Assembly (NCBI RefSeq): GCF_040958095.1
Contig: NC_091193.1
Span: forward strand, 34,165,195 to 34,229,194
Direction: 5' to 3'
Origin: Procambarus clarkii
Lineage: Eukaryota; Arthropoda; Malacostraca; Decapoda; Cambaridae
Length of the DNA: 64,000 nt
Below are positions 18,625-28,352 of this stretch, in pieces (the first letter of the stretch is position 1; each line of letters begins with the position of its first letter). The notes below the pieces were generated by a model that was not told where the DNA came from, did not search any database, and worked only from the letters and a program-made list of their open reading frames with translations. The translations under genes were made by a program, and so were the position numbers.

Positions 18625-19610
18625 CCAGCTGGCCGCCACCAGCCGCCACCCGCCACCCACCACCAGCTGCCACCTGCCACCACCACCCGCCACCCACCAC
18701 CACCCACCACCAGCCGCCACCCGCCACCGCCACCCACCACCCGCCGCCACCACCCACCACCAGCCGCCACCCGCCACCGCCACCCACCACTGCCACCCGC
18801 CGCCACCACCCACCACCACCAGCCGCCGCCACCACCACCACCACCCACCACCACCGCCGCCACCACCCACCACAGCCCCCGCCGACACCACCGCCACCAC
18901 CACCCACCACCACCGCCGCCACCACCACCCACCACCACCACCCACCACCGCCGCCACCACCAGCCGCCACAAGCCGCCACCGCCCGCCACCGCCCGCCAC
19001 CACCCGCCATCACCACCACCACCAGCCGCCATCACCGCCACCAGCCGCCACCAGCTGCCACCACCTGCCACCACCACCAGCCGCCACCACCACCAGCCGC
19101 CATCACCGCCACCACCAGCCGCCATCACCGCCACCACCAGCCGCCATCACCGCCACCAGCTGCCACCACCACCAGCCGCCACCACCAGCCGCCACCACCA
19201 GCCGCCACCACCACCTGCCACCAGCCGCCACCCGCTTATCAGCCGTCACCGCCCATTGCCACAGTCGCCACCGCAAGCCGCCACCGCCAGCCGCCACCAG
19301 CCCCCCCTACCGCCGATCGTCACCACCCATCACAGCCGCCGCCGCCCGCCACCACCCACCACAGCCGCCACCACCCGCCGCCACCACCCACCACCACCAG
19401 CCGCCGCCGCCACCCACCAGCCGCCGCCACCCACCACCCGCCGCCACCACCCACCACCACCAGCCCCCGCCGCCACCACCACCCACCACCACCGCCGCCA
19501 CCAGCCGCCGCCGCCACCACCACCACCGCCGCCACCACCACCCACCACCACCCACCACCGCCAGCCGCCACCACTCATCACAGACGCCGCCACCCGCCAC
19601 CACCGCCAGA
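18625..19610. repeat. CCACC/GCCGCC-rich array, part 1
   Basis: About 1 kb composed almost only of CCACC, CAGCCGCC, CCCGCC and CATCACCGCC blocks, mostly 3-bp steps. It gives 591-615-codon His/Pro/Arg/Thr-only frames on the plus strand and Gly/Trp/Val-only frames on the minus strand; all three plus frames stay open, which is what a low-complexity repeat does and a gene does not. Confidence 0.95.
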
Positions 19611-20365
19611 CACAGCCGCCAGTGTCCGCCACCACCGCCACTGTCCGCCACCGCCGCCACTGTCCGCCACCGCCGCCACTATCCGCCACCGCCGCCACTG
19701 TCCTCCTGCCGCCACTGTCCGCCCGCCGCCACTGTCCGCCCGCCGCCACTATCCGCCACCGCCGCCACTGTCCGCCCGCCGCCACTATCCGCCACCGCCG
19801 CCACTGTCCGCCCGCCGCCACTGTCCGCCACCGCCGCCACTGTCCGCCCGATGCCACTGTCCGACCGCTGCCACTATCCGCCACCGCCACCACTGTCCGC
19901 CACCGCCACCACTGTCTGCCACCGCCACCACTGTCCGCCCGCCGCCACCACTGTCCGTCCGCCGCCACCACTGTCCGCCCGCCGCCGCCACTGTCCGCCC
20001 GCCGCCGCCACTGTCCGCCCGCCGCCGCCACTGTTCGCCCGCCGCCGCCACTGTCCGCCCGCCGCCGCCACTGTCCGCCCGCCGCCGCCACTGTCCACCC
20101 GCCGCCACTGTCCACCACCGCCGCCAAAGCCGCCACGGTCCGCCCGCCGCCACTATCCGCCACAGCCGCCACTATCTGCCACCGCCGCAACTGTCCGACC
20201 CGCCGCCACTGTCCGCCCGCCGCCACTATCCGCCACCGCCGCCACTGTCCGCCCGCCGCCACTATCCGCCACCGCCGCCACTGTCCGCCCGCCGCCACTG
20301 TCCGCCCGCCGCCACTATCCGCCACCGCCGCCACTCTCCGCCACAGCCGCCACTCTCCGCCGTAC
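19611..20365. repeat. CCACTGTCCGCC array, part 2
   Basis: The composition switches at about 19620 to units built on CCACTGTCCGCC or CCACTATCCGCC joined by CGCCG or ACCGCCG spacers, giving 17-, 19- and 20-bp steps. About 40 units. CpG-rich on both strands. Frames run on from part 1 without meaning. Confidence 0.95.
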
Positions 20366-20810
20366 AGCCTCCTCTCTCTCCGTTAGTAAATAATTATAAT
20401 TGTTAGTAAATAATAAAAGAAATATAAATTATTAGATTTTTTTTACCCTTAAATTGGTTTTAATATTTAAATTGAAAATAATAATATAAAATATAATAAA
20501 AATAATATAATATAAAATATAATTTAATTTCAAGAAATTTAACTTTAAACACAAAGATGTGAAAAGGGTTCAGATTATTGGCTCAAACCTTTCATAAGAG
20601 ATTCATATTGGTGTATGAATGGATTATGAATGACTCATGTTAGGAGTGTAAAGTTGCCACAACATCTCAAATTAGTGTTAGATACATATGTCTTGGTTAT
20701 AAGTTTTGGAAACCTATTTAAGTCCACACACAATATCGTATCTGATACGATAAAACAAACGTTTCCAATACTTTCAAATACTTTCCAGATATGTTGTGGC
20801 AACCTAAAAT
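20366..20810. other. AT-rich flank, no gene
   Basis: A TAATAATATAA-rich stretch (20395-20560) then non-repetitive sequence up to the right end of the 5-kb segment. GCAACCTAAAATTG near 20800 mirrors AAGTTGCCACAACATC near 20650 only loosely (shared GTTGCCACAACAT, inverted), so a hairpin of about 170 bp is possible. Confidence 0.5.
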
Positions 20811-20821
20811 TGTTTGCTGGG

Positions 20822-21000
20822 ATAGGCCCAGACAGGCCCAGGTATAGGCCCAGACTGGCCTGGGTCCAGGCCCAGACAGGCCCGGGTATAGGCCCAGACA
20901 GGCCCAGGTATAGGCCCAGACAGGCCCGGGTATAGGCCCAGACAGGCCCGGGTATAGGCCCAGACATGCCCAGGTATAGGCCCAGACAGGCCCGGGTATA
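20822..21000. repeat. 22-bp satellite, block 2
   Basis: About eight units, same strand and unit as the other blocks (TATA variant dominant). It is squeezed between the end of the 5-kb segment and the start of the 10-kb element. Confidence 0.97.
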
Positions 21001-21565
21001 CAACCCGTTCTCACACAAGACAGCACATATATGACTTAATGCTTAAAGTCAATATGTTGAATATGAATTAGTAAATATGTGATATATTCCCCGTTACTTT
21101 TTTTACCAAGGCCCAAACTCTTCCTCACGTACCAATTTACGTGTCACAGTACCCGTCCGTCAACATAGATAGCAGAATATTCGTGATTGGTTCAATTATA
21201 AGGAAAATTGTAGTTTTCAGGTCCCACATGGGTTGTGAAATTTACCTACTGTTGTCCATGCTCTTATAATATTACAGATCAGCTATATCCTATTGAAGGC
21301 TCGTAGTTTTGTTTTGAGAAATATTAGTTGTTCTTAGTAAATTATAATAAGCACTATAAATTATTACATAGAATAACAGTGCTTCACCAATCAATATTAT
21401 ATACCATAGTTTGGCTTTAAAAATCTTTAAAGAATGTTTTGTAGGAACGCTAACAGAAAACGATGTTACATTTGAATGTCTATGGGGTAAACTACTGCAA
21501 ACAGGACGGTATTGTGTCTACTATACCAACTATAGCTAGGATGGGTATATTGTCACCTACCGCCT

Positions 21566-21830
21566 GTTAGGTGGGAAAGGGGTCCAATACCACCCAGAGG
21601 ATGGGTATGAGGGTCACATCCACCCACAGGATGAGTATGGGGATCACATCCACCCACAGGAAGGGTATGGGGTCCAATATACCACCCACAGGATGAGTAT
21701 GGCGTCCACTACAACCCACAGGATGGGTATGGGGCTCCAACCACCCATAGAATGGGTATGGGGCTCCAACCACAAATAAAATGGGTGTAGGGTCCAATAA
21801 CACCCACTGGATGTGTATTGCGTCCATTGC
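21566..21830. repeat. ACCCACAGGATGGGTATGGG sub-repeats in left TIR
   Basis: About eight diverged units of 29-36 bp built on CACCCACAGGATGGGTATGG followed by GGTCCAATA, GATCACATC or GCTCCAACC. Mirrored at 30250-30514 in the right arm. The frames through them (ILWVDVIPILILWVD) are repeat artefacts. Confidence 0.85.
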
Positions 21831-21859
21831 CGCGCGTCGAGCTCGAAAACCGCAGCATT

Positions 21860-22640
21860 CATCTCAGAACCATGCCTATTTCACACAGATTCCTTAATAA
21901 ACGTAAGAGTTTTATATGTCACAAGAAAGATAGAAATATAAGCTTCATTCTAAATACCTTACCATGGGCATATTTAAATTTAAAGCGAAGATACGTGTAC
22001 TTTTATAATAGCCGAGCTTTAACCCCGGACAGATTGATCGACCGAGCAACTCTCTCTCAGAACAATGTTTATTTCACGTGAATTCGTTAATAAACATATA
22101 TGTTTTATATGTCTCAAGAAAGGCAGACATATAAGCTTCACTTTAAACACTTTACCATAGACATATTTAAAGTTCTAATGAAGATACATGTATTTTAAAA
22201 ATTACGGAGCTCCCACCCCGTACAGACTGAACGACAGAGCAACTCTCTCTCAGATCAATGTTTATTTCACGTAAATTCGTTAATAAACACAAATGTTTTA
22301 TATGTCTTAAGCAAGATAGAAATAAGAGCTTCATTTTCAATACATTACAATAGATATATTTATGGCTCAAGTGAAGATACATTTGTTTTTATAGTAGCGC
22401 TCAGTAGCTTGTCGGGCATGGAGTGCAGACGCCTACGCACTTGCCGATATATTGTATAATTATCAAAGATACGCTAATAAAGCCTAAAATCTTATATGCC
22501 TCCAGAAAGACCGAGATATGAACATTATTATGATTTCACCAAATGAAATATATCATGTTCGAGAACAAAGATATATCAATTTTAAATTAAGTTTCGACTC
22601 TTGCTCGGGCGAGAGAGAGGGAGCGACTCTCGCCCCATCT
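21860..22640. repeat. Four 193-bp subterminal units in left TIR
   Basis: Landmarks recur every 193 bp: starts near 21872, 22065, 22258 and 22451. Each has TTAATAAAC or CTAATAAAG, then TTTTATATGTC, AAGAAAG, ATATAAGCTTC, a CATATTTAAA-like stretch and GAAGATACATGT. Units 2 and 3 are closest; unit 4 is strongly diverged. Weaker echoes (ATGTC..AAGAAAGG) continue to about 24000, past the inner end of the arm. Mirrored at about 29440-30220. Confidence 0.8.
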
Positions 22641-23264
22641 ATTGGAGATTCTGTCCACTAAAGACCCAAAGCTACTCAAACCCTCCTAGCATTATTTAAG
22701 TAATGAAGTAATATGGTATATTTACTATAATGTGGGTGCTGAATGCAGAACATGATAAAACATATATTTACTCCAAACTAATATAATTTCATTATAAAAT
22801 AAGTAAATAAGTAGCATCAAAGGAAGTCGACGGTCCAAGCGTCAATGTTGTGGAACGACTTATCCAAGATATATCGTTGTTTGGAAAGTGTTTGTTGGCA
22901 TATCCAGTTGTCGCACTTCTCTGCACAAATTATCACAAATTTAAATTATAATGTTAACAAGTAGAATACGTATTTTTAATAAAATCTAACTTAGCTAGCC
23001 AGAAAACATTTAACATTTATTAAAAAAATATATGTTTGGAAGTTAAATCGACTTCATAGGACAATAGTGTTGTTATATATACTCGTTATTCGTTGACATG
23101 CGTTCGCTACTTAAACTACCATGTACTGTACTTATGTGAAATCTCCCATGTCTCTTCGCTCATCTTACCGAACCCTACAGGCTCTGTGATATATTGCTTA
23201 ATTAATTGAGATTCACAAATAAAGCTTATAATTGTATATGTTATCAAAAAGGCAGAGCTTATTT

Positions 23265-23560
23265 TAGTTCATTTATTATGCACCCCATACCCATCCTATG
23301 GGCGATAGTGGAGTGTTACAGAGGCACATAATGGGCTCAGGGACTGAGCCCCACAATTCATATAGCCAAGGAAGTTATAATCTTGATAAGCTAGTTACAA
23401 AAGTCAATGCACATTGTCACATCAACAATGGGCTAGAGACCGACCACAAGTACAGTTTATAATTTAAGCAACTGACATATATGGAGGGCTAGTGTCACAA
23501 TTGATTTGTTTATCCTACACATAACCCCCTCTCCCCCATCCAATGGGCAGCGGTGGATAG
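23265..23560 (-). repeat. Non-LTR 3'-end fragment inside left TIR
   Basis: On the minus strand it ends ATGGGTATGGGGTGCATAAT with an AATAAA-like tail. Upstream are GGCTCAGTCCCTGAGCCCAT and ACTTGTGGTCGGTCTC. Further copies are at 24100-24212 (plus), 24225-24400 (minus), 28100-28240 (plus) and in the right arm at 28520-28815. I take it as the 3' UTR of the element whose C-terminus lies at 24660-24985. Confidence 0.65.
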
Positions 23561-23727
23561 GTTACAATCAAGTCGTTTTTTGCGTTTTATTCAGAGATTA
23601 GATCTTATTGGGTGAGGAAAGATATTCATATTTTAAAGAAGGCTTCTTGGCTGATGCTCTCCATTGATGGAAAATATACAACCTTTTGAAAATCAATGTT
23701 AGTTTGATCTAGATATTGTAATTAACG

Positions 23728-24099
23728 AAAGTATTTATGTCATCTGAAAGGTAGAAATATAGGCTACATCTAAAATTCTTTGTCATAAATATAACTGAAG
23801 TGAAAACGAAGATATATGCGTTTTGATAGTTACTTGATGGCTAGCTCTGAGAGTGTGAAGCCCTGCACACCAGCCAATAAATTGTATAATTAGTTTCCAT
23901 ATATTTTAATTAATCTTAAAAATCTATATGTCAGAAGAAAGGAAGATGTAGCCGTTAATGTGACAACATTTAAAAATATATATATCTTAAGTTAAATAAA
24001 TAATATCACCTTATCGCCGGTGTCCGGACACATAAAAATTACCTAGGTATCAGTATCCAGCCAGGCGGGGATCACAGGCTGCACAATACTGATAAATTA
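23728..24099. other. Centre of the 10-kb element, left part
   Basis: AT-rich. Contains two diverged echoes of the 193-bp unit (ATGTCATCTGAAAGGTAGAAATAT near 23739, split by changes; ATATGTCAGAAGAAAGGAAG near 23928). This suggests the arm once extended further inward on this side. No gene. Confidence 0.5.
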
Positions 24100-24400
24100 T
24101 GTAATGCACTACTTGTGGTCCATCTCGAACCCATTTATGATGTGACGACTTATAGTGAATTTTGTAACTAGCTCATCAAGATTGTAACTTGCTTAGCTAA
24201 ATGATTTGTGGGGTTCGGTCCATTAATTTTCTTTCTTTATTATGCACCCCATAATACACATCCCGTGGGCGGTAGTGTAAAGGATTACAGAGGCACATAA
24301 TCGGTTCAGGAACTGAACCCTCTAGTTCGTTTAGCTAAGCAAATAACAATCTTTTGACGCTAGTTACAAAATTATTAATGTACACATACTTATGCATACA
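24100..24400. repeat. Two inverted non-LTR 3'-end fragments
   Basis: 24100-24212 is in plus orientation (TACTTGTGGTCCATCTCGAA ... TGTGGGGTTCGGTCC) and 24225-24400 in minus orientation (TTTATTATGCACCCCATAAT ...). They abut nearly tail to tail. Followed by a CATACATAT-rich stretch at about 24380-24450. Confidence 0.6.
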
Positions 24401-24559
24401 TGTACATATTCATACGTATACATATATACATACACATACATATTTAATCACCACCACAAAAACACACATCAGTAATCTTTTGTGTCACAAGTGATCAACA
24501 AGAGGCTCACAACAGTCACTATACAAGGCACTTTACATTTATGAGGAGTCGCACAGTTA

Positions 24560-24655
24560 CTAGTCTTGCTCCACACCCACCCAACTGGGCGGCAGCTTTA
24601 TAGTCATGTGCTCCACACCCACCCAACTGGGCAGCAGCTTTACAGTCATGTGTAT
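24560..24655. repeat. CTCCACACCCACCCAACTGG direct repeat
   Basis: A 43-bp unit beginning CTCCACACCCACCCAACTGG and containing CAGCTTTATAGTCATGTG is present twice in tandem. It lies in the presumed 3' UTR of the minus-strand element. Confidence 0.8.
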
Positions 24656-24659
24656 GCAT

Positions 24660-24990
24660 TACCTACAGTAAGCAAATTTTGGATACTTCGCTAAGATTTC
24701 GGGCAGCACATCATTATGAATGAAGTACTTACACATTTCATGGACACTATTGATGTTGTTATCTTTAAATTCCGCGATTTTTCACATTCCATTATATAAT
24801 GACTCAAAGTATGCGAATAGTTCTGCTGACAGAGTTTACATTTAGTCAAATCTAGATCATCAGATGTTACAAACTTCCAGAGGTACTTGTAGCCGAGCCT
24901 AAACCTAGCAGTGGTAACATCTAGAAATCTGCTAACATTATTGGATGACCCAAAGACGAGCGATTCATCAAAGTTTATACAATATTGTGA
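24660..24990 (-). pseudogene. Non-LTR retrotransposon C-terminus with CCHC-like zinc motif
   Basis: Minus-strand frame: FCINFDESLVFGSSNN, TARFRLGYKYLWKF, then CKLCQQNYSHTLSHYIMEC, a C-x2-C-x8-H-x4-C-like zinc-binding arrangement typical of the extreme C-terminus (zf-RVT-type) of I/R1/Jockey-group ORF2 proteins. It goes out of frame after MKCVS but continues in another frame to a stop (YFIHNDVLPEILAKYPKFAY region). Only about 110 codons remain, followed on its 3' side by UTR-like sequence. It may belong to the same element as the endonuclease-RT piece at 25.8-27.2 kb, which points the other way. Confidence 0.75.
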
Positions 24991-25391
24991 AATTGAGAGT
25001 CAGTGTAGTAACATAAATTGGTAAATAATAAATATTGTAAGTTAAGAATCTGATGCATGTGTGTGTGTTGGGGGGGGGCGGGGGTTGTACCCTTGGTAAG
25101 CGAGAGTGGAAAGTAACCTTAGACGTACTGCGGTCAATGTGGGGGGGGGGGGGGGGGGGGGAGGGAGGGTGGGAGAGTCAAATCCACCCTCCAACATCTG
25201 GACATAGTACCACCAGCCTCCACAACACTCCATCAGCCTCCAGCTGATGCTTGTAGATGCCTCATCTAACCTCACCTATGTCACACATTAACCTACAGTT
25301 CCTGTGATATTTAAACTCCTCATCACAGTGGCGTCTCACCAATGTAAACTGTATTGGATTTTGTCCCGAAATAGCTATATGCTGACTGGAC
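24991..25391. other. G-rich tracts, no gene
   Basis: GTGTGTGTTGGGGGGGGGCG near 25060 and a run of 20 or more G at 25140-25161 followed by GAGGGAGGGTGGG. The G tracts could fold as G-quadruplexes. No frame of note. Confidence 0.7.
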
Positions 25392-25690
25392 GTGTATGTA
25401 TGTATGTATGCATGTATGTGTGTATGTATGTATGTATGTATGTATGTATGTATGTATGTATGTATGTATGTATGTGTGTATGCATGTGTGTATGTATGTA
25501 TGTATGTATGTATGTATGTATGTATGTATGTATGTATGTATGTATGTATGTGTGTATGCATGTATGTATGTATGTATGTATGTATGTATGTATGTATGTG
25601 TGTATGTATGTATGTATGTATGTATGTATGTATGTATGTATGCATGTATGTATGTATGTATGTATGTATGTATGTATGTATGTATGTATT
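25392..25690. repeat. (TGTA)n microsatellite
   Basis: About 75 tetranucleotide units, with scattered TGCA and TGTG variants. All frames are open and give MYVC or HTYI repeats; not coding. Confidence 0.98.
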
Positions 25691-25789
25691 CCCAATCACG
25701 TTAAAGACTCCCCCTCTATCATCCAGTTTAAGAGAAAAACAACTATGTACTAAATAATCGACTTCTTGTAACTTTAATTATGCTGACCT

Positions 25790-27237
25790 TCCTATCTGTA
25801 TTCAGACTGTGCCTACCATCATTAGAGGTGATTATAACGCTAGACATAGGAATATTGGTAATTCGCAGTTCAGTAATCGTAACGGCAACTAGTGTCACTA
25901 TTAGGTAGTCACGATGATGCACAGATTGTGGGTGACCCTGAACCAACGCATATCTACGGAGGTATTCTTGATCTATGTCTCGGTGTCAACGTCTCCCACG
26001 CCGTGTGTGCCTCGTCAATAGTGCCAGATATGGCGTCTGATCATCTGGCCATATTAGCCACTGTAAGCATTGGCAGCTCTATCCTCCCTGGTGGAGTGTT
26101 CATGCGGAAGAGGCTGGCTATGCCCATCGATCAACGAGACAATCTTGTTGCTCATGTGTCAGATTGGTGCAGTTCATCTGAGCCTTCATCAGTTGAAGAT
26201 TTTAACAATGGGCTCACAGGTACTATCGAGCAGTTTATAGAATCACTTGATTCATCGTCCAGGCCACGTAACCCAAATTACACTGGTCATAGCACTTATG
26301 CTTATTATAATGATTCTAAATTGCATGCACTAAAACGCACTGCCAGAATAATTGGACTAGCTTGTAGAAGGACCCGCACTGCTGAAATGCTTCGGCTCTT
26401 TCAAGCGGCTCTGGCTAAGGCCAGGGAACGTATGGTGGAGCTGAGGCAGACAGACTGGGAAACTTTTGTCCGTGGTCTCAATTCTCACACGCCACTAAGT
26501 CGGGCATGGAAAAATATCAACAAGATCAAAGGGAAAAATGCTGCAGAGATCTCGTACCCTTATCCTCTGCACAGAGCAAATGATCTTGTTGATGCTTGGG
26601 CCACGACTTCCAGCTTTGACAGTCTTCCTCTACCCTCACAGAATGAATTAAATGATAGATATACTGATAGAGCAAGGCTCCTTGACTTCATGCTTCATCA
26701 AGAGGATGACTGTGACATGCTTTTTACTGAATACAAACTAGATTCTGCTCTACATAAAGGCAAAGCTACATCACCCGGGGAGGATGGAGTTACTGACGGC
26801 ATACTGCATATGCTTCTGCTAGTTCCAAGGAATACCTTTCTTCAATTGTATAATTGAGCTATGTAACTGGGGAGCTTCCTAAGTCATGGACCAACAGTGT
26901 TATTATTCCCATTCCTAAACCTCACCAGCCGAGTGCTTTATGCCCAGTCTCCCTCACTAGTTGTCTCTATAAGTGTCTTGAGAGGATGTTCTCAACCGTC
27001 TCCTTTACAAAATTAATAATATGTTGTCTCCCCAGATATATGGCTTTATGCATGGAAAGAGTGTACATCACTGTATTACCACATTCCTCACCCTGCATAC
27101 TGATAGGTCATATACCACTTTCCTAGATCTTAAGTCAGCCTTTGACATTGCTAACCCACACGTCATTCTGAGAGAACTTGCTAAAATGAATGTTGGAATG
27201 TTAATGTTAAAAATTGTTCAAACTGAAATAAATATAT
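25790..27237 (+). pseudogene. Non-LTR retrotransposon endonuclease-RT fragment
   Basis: The AP-endonuclease end is readable: GDYNARH (25827-25847), GGILDLCLGV and SDHLAI (about 26036). A linker of about 200 residues follows, then the RT entry KATSPGEDGVTDGILH, LPKSWTNSVIIPIPKPHQPS (about 26872) and, in a third frame, TFLDLKSAFDIANPHVI (27117-27167), the block holding the first catalytic Asp. The longest frame is 25892-26857 (321 codons). At least three frameshifts are needed to read through. It stops short of the YADD box and breaks off near 27237. Best described as an I/Jockey-group non-LTR ORF2; inactive. It lies in the centre of the 10-kb element. Confidence 0.85.
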
Positions 27238-27442
27238 AACACTGTACGGTACAGTTGTGTTTAATTATGTTTTGCGATTCCTTTGGAAAAGGTATTTGTG
27301 CACCAAGTACTACTAGGTCATTATGAGATATGCTGAATGTTGTCAATATACCATCTGAATACGCTTCACTTTCCGTTAATCATTGGACGTCCTAATGATT
27401 AAGGTCCCCAAAAGGACTTAATCAGACCTCAGTGGATAATTT

Positions 27443-27444
<2 letters not shown>
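27238..27444. other. No gene recognised
   Basis: Short non-repetitive spacer between the RT fragment and the CT repeat. Confidence 0.5.
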
Positions 27445-27521
<77 letters not shown>

Positions 27522-27565
27522 CCTCTCCCTCTCTCTCTCCCTCTCTCTCTCTCTCTCTCCCCCCC

Positions 27566-27644
<79 letters not shown>
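27445..27644. repeat. (CT)n microsatellite
   Basis: 200 bp of CT with a CCCTCTCCCT-interrupted middle (about 27519-27570). The minus strand reads poly Arg-Glu, the plus strand poly Ser-Leu; both are artefacts. Confidence 0.98.
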
Positions 27645-27647
<3 letters not shown>

Positions 27648-27648
<1 letters not shown>

Positions 27649-27770
27649 CATCCACTTATGTGTTGTATGTGGGTGCTGAAGTTCAGTCTCTTGTCTATGT
27701 ATAGGTGAAGGAACTTTCCATAATTGTTATTGCTAATGTTTACTTGTAATACTGGGTATACATCCGGTGT
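27648..27770 (-). pseudogene. Non-LTR RT fragment (post-palm)
   Basis: Minus-strand frame YPVLQVNISNNNYGKFLHLY then IDKRLNFSTHIQHISG, which matches the LG..ID..L.F..HI stretch just after the YADD region in non-LTR RTs. It runs into (GA)n. It may be another piece of the element represented at 24.7 and 25.8 kb. Confidence 0.6.
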
Positions 27771-28099
27771 TCTTACCCTCGACCGCGGCGAGGGTAAGCC
27801 GTGGCCGTATGGTCTGAAACCCACAAATATTTACAATGGGGGGGGGGGGGATAACATTTCCTCTTCAAGCACGCTCACACAAATGAACTATGTTACTTAA
27901 CTGGAAGCACTCGTACAACATAATTTACTCGATTTCTCAGTATAATTATACTTCTTACCAGCATATATACAGTATAGTACCTAGGAGGTTCTCTTCAATG
28001 ATATCTAAGATAATTAAAAGAACCCAAGCAAACCACTGTGGAAATGTGCAGGACAAACATATCAACTCTGACACTAGCTCTCCACTTATGACATTTGCT
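27771..28099. other. No gene; small hairpin and poly-G
   Basis: TTACCCTCGACCGCGGCGAGG with GGTAA forms a short hairpin at 27773-27796. A 13-G run is at 27838-27850. The rest is AT-rich. Confidence 0.55.
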
Positions 28100-28260
28100 T
28101 AATTTAGAAACTGTACTTGTGGTCGATCTCGAACCCATGTTGTTGATGTGACGATGTGTTATGAATTTTGTGGCTAGCTCCTCAAGAATGTAACTTGCTT
28201 AGATAAATAAATTGTGTGTTCAGTCCCTGAACCCATTATGTGATAAATTAACTAAACTAA
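28100..28260 (+). repeat. Non-LTR 3'-end fragment
   Basis: Plus-orientation copy with AACTGTACTTGTGGTCGATC, GTAACTTGCTTAGATAAATA and GTTCAGTCCCTGAACCCATT. It breaks off before the GGGTGCATAATAAA end found in other copies. Confidence 0.65.
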
Positions 28261-28352
28261 AAACTATAGTCTGGCGACGAAGCCTGAACTGCATAATGTA
28301 AATAGGGATTAACCAGAAAAAGATATAGGTGAGGAATAACATCAGGTAACTG

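Larger units (their letters stand above)
15813..20821. mobile_element. 5.0-kb bounded segment inserted in the 22-bp satellite (candidate)
   Basis: The segment begins CCCAGCAAACA and ends with its exact reverse complement TGTTTGCTGGG. Both outer sides are the 22-bp satellite in the same orientation: the left side stops at ...GGGTAT, the right side starts at ATAGGCCC..., and joining them with one AT restores the normal unit. This is what a DNA transposon with 11-bp inverted ends and a 2-bp target duplication would leave. Inside there is no transposase, only AT-rich flanks, a GAGTAA-type array, a dispersed repeat and a GCC-rich array. If real, it is a non-autonomous element swollen by tandem arrays. 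Confidence 0.5.
21001..23727 (+). repeat. Left terminal inverted repeat (2.73 kb)
   Basis: Reverse complement of 28353-31079 with few differences seen (for example AAATTTACC against AAATAACACA near 21240/30840, and TGTCGGGCATG against CATGCCTGACA near 22420/29660). It contains a CACCCACAGGATGGGTATGG block, four 193-bp units, and a non-LTR 3'-end fragment; all are mirrored in the right arm. Confidence 0.95.

Noticed and set aside
18539..20406. Plus-strand frames of 591-615 codons rich in His, Pro and Arg
   Set aside because: All three plus frames are open at once and each contains only residues dictated by CCACC/GCCGCC repeats. This is low-complexity DNA, not a protein.
25304..25757. Cys/Val/Met-Tyr and His/Thr/Ile-Tyr repeat frames
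   Set aside because: Translation of (TGTA)n in every frame.
27429..27824. Arg-Glu repeat frame
   Set aside because: Translation of (GA)n. Only its first ~50 residues, upstream of the repeat, have RT similarity and are listed separately.
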